DNA of 64,000 nucleotides from Clostridiaceae bacterium HFYG-1003 (GTDB lineage: Bacteria; Bacillota; Clostridia; Clostridiales; Clostridiaceae): contig CP102060.1 in NCBI GenBank assembly GCA_024579835.1, positions 2,331,558 to 2,395,557 of the forward strand. The letters run 5' to 3'. Of this stretch, positions 18,057 to 25,128 are shown in pieces. A model generated the notes under the pieces. That model saw nothing but the letters and a program-made list of their open reading frames with translations. It was not told where the DNA came from and made no database searches. The translations under genes were made by a program, and so were the position numbers. Position 1 is the first letter of the stretch, and every line of letters starts with the position of its first letter.

Positions 18057-19076
18057 ATGATTCGAGTTGCAGTAAATGGGTACGGACGAATCGGTCAGAA
18101 TGTCGTGAGGATCCTGGCGGACCGTCCGAACAACAATGTGGAACTGGTCAGCATCAATGGGATGCCCAGTGCAGAACTGGCATTGGCCAAGCTGCGGTTT
18201 GACTCCATTTATGGAAGATTTCAGGGAGAAGCTTCTGTAGACGGAGAATATCTGGTCATCAACGGCCAAAAAGTGCTGATCACAAATTACCGGGAAGCAA
18301 ATGAATTACCCTGGAAAGAACAGAACATCGACATTGTGATTGAGAGCACCGGCAAGTACCGGACCCGGGAACTGGCTCAGGCTCACCTGGATGCCGGCGC
18401 GAAAAAGGTGATCATTACCGCTCCCGCCAAGGATGAGGACATCACAATTGTCATGGGCGTCAATGAAGAAAATTATGATGACTCCCTCCATCACATCATT
18501 TCCAACGCATCCTGCACAACCAACTGCCTGGCTCCCTTTGCCAAGATCCTGGACCGGCATTTTGGCATCGAGCACGGCATGATGAGCACGGTTCACGCCT
18601 ACACCAACGGCCAGAGCCTGACCGACCACAAGGCCAAGGATCCCAGAAGAGCCCGCGCCGCCGGTCTCAATATGATCCCCACCACCACCGGTGCTGCCCA
18701 GGCAGTTGCTAAGGTTCTGCCCCAGCTGCGCGGTAAATTCCGCGGTGTTGGAATCCGGGTGCCGATCCCGACGGTCTCCCTGGTAGACCTGGTGGTCACC
18801 ACCCGCGAACCGGTTACGGCGGAAGAAGTAAATCGCGTGCTCCGCGAGGCGGCTGAAACCGAGCTCAAGGGCATCATGGATTACAACGAACTGCCGCTGG
18901 TATCCAGTGACTATGTAGCCGATCCTCACTCCAGCATCATTGACGGACTGAGCACGCTGGCTCTGGAAGACCACATGCTCAAGGTCTTTGCCTGGTATGA
19001 CAACGAGTACGGCTACTCCTGCCGCGTTGTGGACCTGGTCGAATACGTCGGCAAGCGTCTGCCGCACCAGGCCTGA
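18057..19076 (+). CDS. gap: Glyceraldehyde-3-phosphate dehydrogenase, GapB-like
   Basis: This 339-aa enzyme has the GAPDH features NGYGRIGQNVVRI (Rossmann loop), catalytic Cys in SNASCTTNCLAP, His in STVHAYTNGQ and NEYGYSCRVVDL near the end. At the position where NAD-specific enzymes carry Asp (AINDL), this one reads SINGM, with an insertion-free PSAELALAKLRFDS run as in Bacillus GapB (NASYSAETLAH). That suggests NADP(H) use and a gluconeogenic or NADPH-making role, by inference. It is a single gene, away from pgk/tpi. Start at 18057 behind TTTGGAGGATGAA. Confidence 0.92.
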   Translation: MIRVAVNGYGRIGQNVVRILADRPNNNVELVSINGMPSAELALAKLRFDSIYGRFQGEASVDGEYLVINGQKVLITNYREANELPWKEQNIDIVIESTGKYRTRELAQAHLDAGAKKVIITAPAKDEDITIVMGVNEENYDDSLHHIISNASCTTNCLAPFAKILDRHFGIEHGMMSTVHAYTNGQSLTDHKAKDPRRARAAGLNMIPTTTGAAQAVAKVLPQLRGKFRGVGIRVPIPTVSLVDLVVTTREPVTAEEVNRVLREAAETELKGIMDYNELPLVSSDYVADPHSSIIDGLSTLALEDHMLKVFAWYDNEYGYSCRVVDLVEYVGKRLPHQA

Positions 19077-19133
19077 TCCTTCGATTAATTAAGAGCAACG
19101 TATATCGAGGACAATGTTAATTTGCCAGAAAAG

Positions 19134-19170
19134 CCGCAGACACTCCGGATCCGGAGTGCCTGCGGTTTTT
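19134..19170 (+). terminator. Terminator after gap
   Basis: CCGCAGACACTCCGG and CCGGAGTGCCTGCGG pair with one mismatch and end in TTTTT, about 58 bp after the stop codon. Confidence 0.92.
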
Positions 19171-19204
19171 CTGTTTTCTTTTCATCTCTGCTGTTGTAAG
19201 CTGA

Positions 19205-19223
19205 TATCGTCTGATCAAAGCTC
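19205..19223. repeat. Left copy of a 19-bp direct repeat bracketing the Fic island
   Basis: TATCGTCTGATCAAAGCTC here is identical to 21338-21356. The stretch between the copies (about 2.1 kb) is clearly more AT-rich than both flanks. Confidence 0.85.
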
Positions 19224-19331
19224 TTAGCAACGTAATTATTTTTCCAATTTGAGGACTTCTTTCCAACACCTTTTCTTTGGTGTTCCAGAATCTTCCGCAT
19301 TATTTAAACCTGTTTCGGTAAGGTTCAGAGG

Positions 19332-20390
19332 TTAGTTTTGATAATCTGTATTTTTTATATAAGCAGTACTCCTGCCAGCACCTACTTTAATGATGTATCC
19401 ACTCTTCAATAAGTCAGAAAGGGAAAGTTCGACGGTAGACATACTAATATCCGGACATCTATTCAATATATCTTTTTTGGATAGCTTATGTAGTGTGCTA
19501 TCGAACAATTGCTTTATCCGCTCCGGCTTCGAAATGGTGTTATTTTGCAAATGCCCTACTCTGGAGGAAAAATCATTATAGGCATTCAGAATAACTTCCA
19601 GGTAATATTTTACAAAGGGCAAATAGCTGTGTTTATTTTCAAGCCACCCATGTGAACTTTCTTCAAGTTTTTCATAATAGGTTTCTTTAGTTTTCTCAAT
19701 GATCATTTCCAAGCTAATGTATTTCCCAACAATATAATCTGCGCGATAAAGTAATAAAAGCGTCAAAAGCCTACTCATCCTGCCATTTCCATCGTTAAAA
19801 GGGTGAATGCAAAGAAAGTCGAAAATAAACATTGCAATTAACAACAGAGGCTCATGTTCTTCTTTTTGGATCGCCTCAATAAATGCGCTTGAAAGTCTTT
19901 CCATGGCATCATACGTTTCAAAAGCAGTTAATGGCTGAAACTTAATCCGCTCTTGTCCGGCTTCTATTTCAACTATGACGTTGTCTGAATTTTTGAACTT
20001 TCCACCTATTGATGCTGGACTGAATTGATAAAGATCTCGATGTAATTGCAGAATGACGTTCACTGTTGGACTTATGTAATCGTAATTTTCATGAATAAGC
20101 TGAAGAACCTCACGATACCCCGCAATTTCAGATTCGGAACGATTCTTAGGTTCCGCTTTTTCTTTTACAATGGCATTAAGTCTGTTATCTGAAGTGTAAA
20201 TGCCTTCGATTCGGTTTGATGCTCCGGTACTTTGAACCTTTGCTATTTCGAGCATTGCATTTAAAATATCTGGTTTCGCCTCGATAAAGAGTTTTTGTTT
20301 CCCCTTATTTTCGCGAATGGCTGAAACTAGATTAATGATTTGACTGCAAAGTAGTTCTTGAGGTAGCTTATTGTATACAAACGTGTGCAT
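19332..20390 (-). CDS. Fic family protein (predicted AMPylase/nucleotidyltransferase)
   Basis: The 352-aa protein has a Fic_N region (RIEGIYTSDNRLNAI), the core motif HPFNDGNGRMSR near residue 205 (matches HPFx(D/E)GNGR), and a C-terminal winged-helix-like part (KKDILNRCPDISMSTVELSLSDLLKSG region). Fic proteins transfer AMP or other phosphate moieties to target hydroxyls; an inhibitory motif like TxxxE(G)N could lie in the SNRIEGIY region, but I cannot confirm it. The gene is AT-rich and has different codon use from its neighbours, a sign of transfer. Start at 20390 follows AAGAAGGTGTTATC. Confidence 0.88.
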   Translation of the reverse strand: MHTFVYNKLPQELLCSQIINLVSAIRENKGKQKLFIEAKPDILNAMLEIAKVQSTGASNRIEGIYTSDNRLNAIVKEKAEPKNRSESEIAGYREVLQLIHENYDYISPTVNVILQLHRDLYQFSPASIGGKFKNSDNVIVEIEAGQERIKFQPLTAFETYDAMERLSSAFIEAIQKEEHEPLLLIAMFIFDFLCIHPFNDGNGRMSRLLTLLLLYRADYIVGKYISLEMIIEKTKETYYEKLEESSHGWLENKHSYLPFVKYYLEVILNAYNDFSSRVGHLQNNTISKPERIKQLFDSTLHKLSKKDILNRCPDISMSTVELSLSDLLKSGYIIKVGAGRSTAYIKNTDYQN

Positions 20391-20531
20391 GATAACACCT
20401 TCTTTCTGCACAAATATTTTTCTTTCTGCATTATTTTATAATATTATTATGCAGTTTACAAGATAATTGTGCAGAAAGGCGTCTCCCAAATAGAGAGGAG
20501 CCTCAGGAAAAATCACTGCGATACTATATTG

Positions 20532-20818
20532 TTACGAGGCAATCCGGACCGGGAGTACGAGATATATTTCTTCATCCATGTCCTCCAGACGGAACACACC
20601 GGGAGAAATACTAATGGTCATACTCAAGGTCACACTTTCGGTTTCAATGCACTTGAGGACAGGTCCGGAATAACATGCCTGGGAGATTGCCTGGAACATG
20701 TCCTCCTCACAAAATGAGAAGTCCTGTTCCACATCCAGGCATTCAGGATCAACACTGTTTTCTCAAGTACTCGGCTGATTGTCTCCCAATTCGTTGATAT
20801 AAAATAAATCCCGTTCAC
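20532..20818 (-). pseudogene. Small gene with a single frameshift
   Basis: A GTG start at 20818 sits behind AAAAAGGAAAATAG and abuts the stop of the 18-codon gene. It reads MNGIYFISTNWETISRVLE, then a one-base shift in a GAAAACA tract moves the frame, after which NSVDPECLDVEQDFSFCEED and a further 60 residues follow to TAA. Repaired it would encode about 95 residues, rich in acidic residues and Cys. It may be broken, or the shift may be a sequencing slip. No family recognised. Confidence 0.5.
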
Positions 20819-20875
20819 CTATTTTCCTTTTTCTTCTTTTCTTTCTTTTTTCATTTTATGGATAGCAAACGCCAT
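20819..20875 (-). CDS. 18-residue basic leader-type peptide
   Basis: ATG at 20875 is preceded by AAAGGAGGAGTATCA, one of the best ribosome-binding sites in the window, and encodes MAFAIHKMKKERKEEKGK, then TAG. The next gene's GTG follows with no gap. The quality of the site and the junction argue that it is translated; it may be a small protein or a coupling/leader peptide. It lies within the AT-rich island. Confidence 0.5.
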   Translation of the reverse strand: MAFAIHKMKKERKEEKGK

Positions 20876-21059
20876 TGATACTCCTCCTTTCACTGCGGCG
20901 CTTTTTTGACAACAAAAAAAGCACCTGCAATTGAGTGCGGTACTTTATTGAAAATTCTGATTTTATAGAATTATCATAGCATGTGAAATTGATGTTTGCA
21001 TAAAAAATAATGGCAAGCATAAAGGAGGAAGATTGAAATAGCCTTCCTCTTTCATTGAT

Positions 21060-21336
21060 TTACTCTATTCTAAACATCCTCATTCTTAAGACCATTCCGA
21101 TCATTAAGATGAAACCGAGTAATCCCATTCCAGCTAAGGGGATACTGGATCCTTGTTCACCATTGGGGGCAAATCTCCTGGAATCGCTTCGATTGGAAGG
21201 TCCGCTTTCACGATCTCACCATTTTCTTGGTGCTTGGGATTCAAAATAGTATTTTCCATCAGGCAATTTTTCAAATGTCAATAATCTATTATCGTCTGTT
21301 AATCCTTCAAACACTTTCGTTCCATTTTCTATAAAG
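21060..21336 (-). pseudogene. 3' remnant of a SpaA/Cna_B-type sortase-anchored surface protein
   Basis: In one frame the minus strand reads KVFEGLTDDNRLLTFEKLPD then GKYYFESQAPRKW, the typical end of a prealbumin-like Cna_B domain. A shifted frame continues with EIVKADLP, and another, after a CCCCC run at the place of an LPxTG motif, with NGEQGSSIPLAGMGLLGF, a hydrophobic helix and a basic tail (RMRMFRIE). So the C-terminal anchor of a pilin-like surface protein is present but frameshifted at two or more places. The 5' part is missing and the remnant ends at the tandem repeat at 21338. Confidence 0.75.
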
Positions 21337-21337
21337 C

Positions 21338-21420
21338 TATCGTCTGATCAAAGCTCATTTCGTCTGACCGGAGGTGGTATCGTCTGACCGGAGGTGGTAT
21401 CGTCTGACCAAAGCTGGTCT
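21338..21420. repeat. Four 20-bp tandem repeats, first unit equals the distant 19-bp repeat
   Basis: Units start at 21341, 21361, 21381 and 21401, each beginning CGTCTGA. Units two and three are identical (CGTCTGACCGGAGGTGGTAT); the first reproduces the sequence at 19205-19223. The array separates the decayed surface gene from the AI-2E transporter gene. Confidence 0.9.
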
Positions 21421-21441
21421 GAACAGCGATAAGACTGTAAG

Positions 21442-22707
21442 CTATTCAAGGAAATCGCTGGTATCGACCTCAGGATCGGCCAGATCCTTGAGCTCCGGTT
21501 CATTGAGCGTAACAGGATCCTTGCCCTTGGGGATCTTCAGAATCTGATATTTGGCAATGGCTCCCTGATTCTGGAGCTCGATGCGCTTGTTGACATGCTC
21601 GCGGACCAGCTTGTAGATCGCTGCCAGGGTGGGAACACCCAGGAAGGTTCCGACAAAGCCGAACAGCGCTCCGCCGACGGTGACAGCGAAGAAGACCCAC
21701 AGCGGCGGAAGTTCCACCGATGCACCGACGATGCGGGGATAGATGAACATCCCGTCAATCTGCTGCATGACCACGATAAAGACGATGTAGAACAGCGCCT
21801 GAACCGGGTTTACGGTGAGAATCAGCAGGAAGCCCACGACTCCGCCCACAACGGCGCCGATCATGGGGATCAGGCTGCTAAGACCCGTCAGGGGTCCGAT
21901 CACCGTAGCATAGGGGAAGCCCAGGAGAAGCATGAGCACGGTGGTCAGGATACCGATGACGATGGCTTCCGTAACCTGGCCCACGATATAGCTTCGGAAG
22001 GTCGAGCCGACCACGCCGATGAGATACTTCACTTTGGTGCGGCGCTGCGGTGTCATATAAGCTTCCATAATCCGATCCATCTGACCCAGCAGGGTTTCCT
22101 TGGAAATCAGCATGAAGATGGCGAAGGATAATCCCAGAATGGCTGTCAGGACGCCGCCCAGGACATCCGTCACGCTGCGAAACAATCCGCCCGCCAGGTT
22201 GCCCATATTGGACAAAAGCCCCTCGCTCCAGTTGCTGTTATTCTGGTTGAACCGTTCAATATATTCGGTGAGCCAGGAGATATCCCGGCTCTTAATCCAG
22301 TCAACGGCAGACTGATAGTACTGTGGAGCCTGTTTGGAAATAACCTGAATCGCCTGGATCGACTGGGGAATGACCAGAACCACCACCAATGCCAGAATTC
22401 CGACCAGGAGCAGCACCGACAGCAGCATCGAGACCGGACGCCGGATAGTTCGGATCAGGCGCGACTCCCCCACAAACACGTGCTTTTCCAGCCAGGTCAG
22501 GGGCAGATTCAGCGTGAAAGCCAGAAATAACCCAATCAGAACCGGTGCCATTATGCCAAACAAGTACCGTAAAAATACCAGGAATCCAGACAGGTTAGTG
22601 ACTACAAAGTACACTCCGCCGGCCAGTATGATCAGGCGGGCAGCCTGGCGGTAGTCAAACGCGCGCGCCGGCGCATTCTGTTCATGTGTTGATTTGAATT
22701 GATCCAT
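21442..22707 (-). CDS. AI-2E family transporter (PerM/TqsA-type)
   Basis: The 421-aa membrane protein has the family layout: two to three N-terminal helices, a soluble segment with the conserved QYYQSAVDW region, then a C-terminal helix bundle with IPMIGAVVGGVVGFL and GVPTLAAIYKL. Members are proposed to export small molecules or act as ion antiporters; the substrate is unknown. It starts at 22707 behind GAGAGGTGCATGCG. It is a single gene. Confidence 0.9.
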   Translation of the reverse strand: MDQFKSTHEQNAPARAFDYRQAARLIILAGGVYFVVTNLSGFLVFLRYLFGIMAPVLIGLFLAFTLNLPLTWLEKHVFVGESRLIRTIRRPVSMLLSVLLLVGILALVVVLVIPQSIQAIQVISKQAPQYYQSAVDWIKSRDISWLTEYIERFNQNNSNWSEGLLSNMGNLAGGLFRSVTDVLGGVLTAILGLSFAIFMLISKETLLGQMDRIMEAYMTPQRRTKVKYLIGVVGSTFRSYIVGQVTEAIVIGILTTVLMLLLGFPYATVIGPLTGLSSLIPMIGAVVGGVVGFLLILTVNPVQALFYIVFIVVMQQIDGMFIYPRIVGASVELPPLWVFFAVTVGGALFGFVGTFLGVPTLAAIYKLVREHVNKRIELQNQGAIAKYQILKIPKGKDPVTLNEPELKDLADPEVDTSDFLE

Positions 22708-22820
22708 CGCATGCACCTCTCATCTCTTAGGTTCCATTGTACCAAAATTTTCCGAATTGCCCATGAACGCGAGATTAAAATTGCCTGTAACCGAGTGCCG
22801 GCCGGACAAGGCTCCGCTAC

Positions 22821-22920
22821 CCGGCTGGCTAGGTTCATCCATCCGGTTGGCTAGGTTCCTCCATCCGGTTGGCTAGGTTCCTCCATCCGGTTGGCTAGGT
22901 TCCTCCATCCGGTTGGCTAG
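22821..22920. repeat. 22-bp tandem repeat, about 4.5 copies
   Basis: The unit GGTTGGCTAGGTTCCTCCAT plus CC is repeated with almost no change between the AI-2E transporter gene and the terminator of the reductase gene. Confidence 0.92.
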
Positions 22921-22941
22921 TGAGAGACTAAGCTCAATGAA

Positions 22942-22967
22942 AGCAGGCATCCCGCGGGATGCCTGCT
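22942..22967 (-). terminator. Terminator of the reductase gene
   Basis: The perfect palindrome GCAGGCATCCCGCGGGATGC plus CTGC is followed on the minus strand by TTTCATT, 63 bp after the stop codon. Confidence 0.8.
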
Positions 22968-23030
22968 CATAAGAATATTTCACCTGGTCTGGCGGCACCT
23001 GTCGTTAGACTCAGGCCGGGGCAGACCCGA

Positions 23031-24005
23031 TCAGGAACGGGTCATGTACCAGTCATTGAGAGCCAGGGCAGCACTGGCCCCCTGGGCCGCCGCTATGATG
23101 ATCTGCTTGTACTTCACCGTGGTGACATCTCCGGCGGCGTATACACCCGCCAGGCTGGTGGCGCCATTGGCATCCACGATGATCTCACCGCCCGGGGTCA
23201 GCTCCACCAGTCCGCGGAACAGGTCGGTGTTTGGTATGTTGCCGATTTCCACAAAAATCCCCTCGACTGGAATTTCGCTGACTGCACCGGTGGCTTTGTC
23301 CGTGACCGTCACCGATTCCACGCCCATATCGCCATTGATGGATTGAATCTGAGTTTCCAGGTGAGCCTTGATATTAGGGATTCGCACCATCTGATCCAGC
23401 AGAATCTGATCCGCCCGGAATCTGCTCCGATGAACCAGGTTCACTTCCGAACAGATTTTGGACAAATCAATGGCTGCTTCTACGGCCGAATTGCCGCCGC
23501 CGGCCACCATGACTTTTTTCCCGCGATACAGAGGACCGTCGCAGATGGCGCAGTAGGTGACGCCTCGTCCATACAGTTCCTTCTCACCGGGGACTCCCAG
23601 TTTGCGCTTGGAAGCGCCGGTTGCCAGAATCAGGGAGTTGGCCCGATAGGTCTGCTCATCCTCAGCCAGGACCTCAAACTGACCCTCCGCTGTCTTTTTG
23701 ACCTCTGTAACACCGTAATACTTCAGAATCGGAACTTCCAGCTCCGCCACATGACGCTCAAACTCTTCCACCAGACTCAATCCGCTGATCCCGGTGAACC
23801 CCAGGTAGTTCTCTACCGAGGAGGTGTCCGCCACCTGACCTCCCGCCTGACGGCCGATCATGCCGACTTCCAGTCCTTTGCGGCGCAGGTACAGCGCAGC
23901 GTTCAATCCAGCCGGTCCTGTTCCGATAATCAGCGTATCATAGGTTTTCGTCGGATCCATTTCCACTTCTTTCGTCATTGGTGCCTTGCTTAAATTAAAT
24001 TCCAT
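23031..24005 (-). CDS. Thioredoxin reductase-like flavoprotein (TrxB/AhpF group)
   Basis: The 324-aa protein has the FAD-binding GTGPAGLNAALYLRR near its start, NAD(P)H-binding GGGNSAVEAAIDL, redox Cys pair in VTYCAICDGPLY and C-terminal AAGDVTTVKYKQIIIAAAQG. CDGPLY and the DQILLDQM region resemble AhpF more than classic TrxB, so its partner could be a peroxiredoxin or glutaredoxin-like protein rather than thioredoxin. No such partner lies next to it. Start at 24005 follows GAGAAGAGGTTAAAC. Confidence 0.9.
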   Translation of the reverse strand: MEFNLSKAPMTKEVEMDPTKTYDTLIIGTGPAGLNAALYLRRKGLEVGMIGRQAGGQVADTSSVENYLGFTGISGLSLVEEFERHVAELEVPILKYYGVTEVKKTAEGQFEVLAEDEQTYRANSLILATGASKRKLGVPGEKELYGRGVTYCAICDGPLYRGKKVMVAGGGNSAVEAAIDLSKICSEVNLVHRSRFRADQILLDQMVRIPNIKAHLETQIQSINGDMGVESVTVTDKATGAVSEIPVEGIFVEIGNIPNTDLFRGLVELTPGGEIIVDANGATSLAGVYAAGDVTTVKYKQIIIAAAQGASAALALNDWYMTRS

Positions 24006-24139
24006 GTTTAACCTCTTCTCCTGATAATGCATATGTTTTCTTGTTGCGTCGGTTCATTCGACTGCGCGAGCAGTTTGATGCTCCGTTGACCAGTTATTGC
24101 CGGCCGCCAGCCGATCTCTCCAAGAGCGACCAAACCCCG

Positions 24140-24850
24140 TCAGGACTCCTCATTGACGATCTTTGACACCGAGGACTCCGACAATCCGCCGAACACCTCG
24201 CCGATTTGCCGCAGCGACAGGGTCGAGCAGGCTTTCATGCTTCGAATCATCTCATTGCGCCGGGCTTTGTCCTTCTTCAAGAGCGGCAGGGTCAGCTCCA
24301 GCTCTGTCAGCTGACGGTCCAGTCTTGCCCGGGCTTCCGCCACCGTCTCGATTCGCTCCTGGCAGCCCCTCTGGTAGGTTCTCTCCAGGTCTCCGGGCAG
24401 GCTCTCGAAACTGGTCGTGTCCAGAACTGTCATCTGACTCAGCTGCTGAACCAGGTCCTGGCAGGATTGGACTGAGCCGACTGTTTCCAACGACGCATCC
24501 GGCTCAACGCTTCCTCGAGTCGGGTCGACAGCCGTTGAGAGCAGTTCACTTCGAAACCGGTCACGAAACAGGCAGCCGTCACAGTTCTTATAGAGGGAAT
24601 ACCGAATGTTGATTTCCTTCATCACTTTGGAGACATCGCACCCGTTGGCATCCAGGATCAGATCATACCGGTCCGGATCTGCCAGGCAGAATGCTTTTAC
24701 CTGAAAATTATTCTTTCGGGCGGCCAGCTGAACAATTCGGAGAAATTCCTGACGATCCGCCTCCTGGACGAATAGTGGAACCTGACCGCTTCCCCGCTGC
24801 CGGATATGGTAGGTGCCATAGTTATCTTTGATTCTGGATTTTCTTGCCAT
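24140..24850 (-). CDS. RAYT-like (Y1 transposase fold) protein lacking the HUH motif, with C-terminal HTH
   Basis: The 236-aa protein starts MARKSRIKDNYGTYHIRQRG and continues FLRIVQLAARKNNFQVKAFC, as in REP-associated tyrosine transposases (usual MPRKxRxxxxxxxYHIxxRG). Where the family has the metal-binding HUH triad (NHVHLLI) this one reads DPDRYDLIL, with neither His. A Tyr in IRYSLYKN fits the catalytic Tyr position. The last 40 residues (MIRSMKACSTLSLRQIGEVF then GGLSESSVSKIV) form a DnaA-like helix-turn-helix. It is probably a domesticated DNA-binding protein, not an active transposase. A strong palindrome (24909-24957) lies upstream. Confidence 0.8.
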   Translation of the reverse strand: MARKSRIKDNYGTYHIRQRGSGQVPLFVQEADRQEFLRIVQLAARKNNFQVKAFCLADPDRYDLILDANGCDVSKVMKEINIRYSLYKNCDGCLFRDRFRSELLSTAVDPTRGSVEPDASLETVGSVQSCQDLVQQLSQMTVLDTTSFESLPGDLERTYQRGCQERIETVAEARARLDRQLTELELTLPLLKKDKARRNEMIRSMKACSTLSLRQIGEVFGGLSESSVSKIVNEES

Positions 24851-24908
24851 GGTCTCACCTCAACCATAATGATATCAGAATATCCCAATAATTCAAGTAC
24901 CGTCCCCG

Positions 24909-24957
24909 TAAAAAATACCGCCCGTTCGGACCGGAGTCCGTAGGGACGGTATTTTTT
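24909..24957 (-). terminator. Long palindrome between pepF and the RAYT-like gene
   Basis: TAAAAAATACCG and CGGTATTTTTTA form the outer arms, CCC/GGG and CGGAC/GTCCG inner stems. It is placed as a terminator for pepF, which ends 172 bp away on the same strand, but its position just upstream of a RAYT-like gene also fits a REP-type palindrome. Confidence 0.65.
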
Positions 24958-25128
24958 ATGGGGATCCGGCACTGACTTTCACTGGATCGCTTCATCCTAT
25001 CAAAGATTTTGGACGATTTGCTTTGGACCAGAGCGTTTCAATGTTCCGGCCGGGCAGAGCCCAATCGATCATCGAATCGGCCGACAGTGCCCGTTCGGTC
25101 CTCAAATCGGCCGGACAGATGTCAGGGA

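Noticed and set aside
22821-22920. CRISPR array
   Set aside because: The 22-bp units are directly adjacent with no unique spacers, so this is a simple tandem repeat; no cas genes are in the window.
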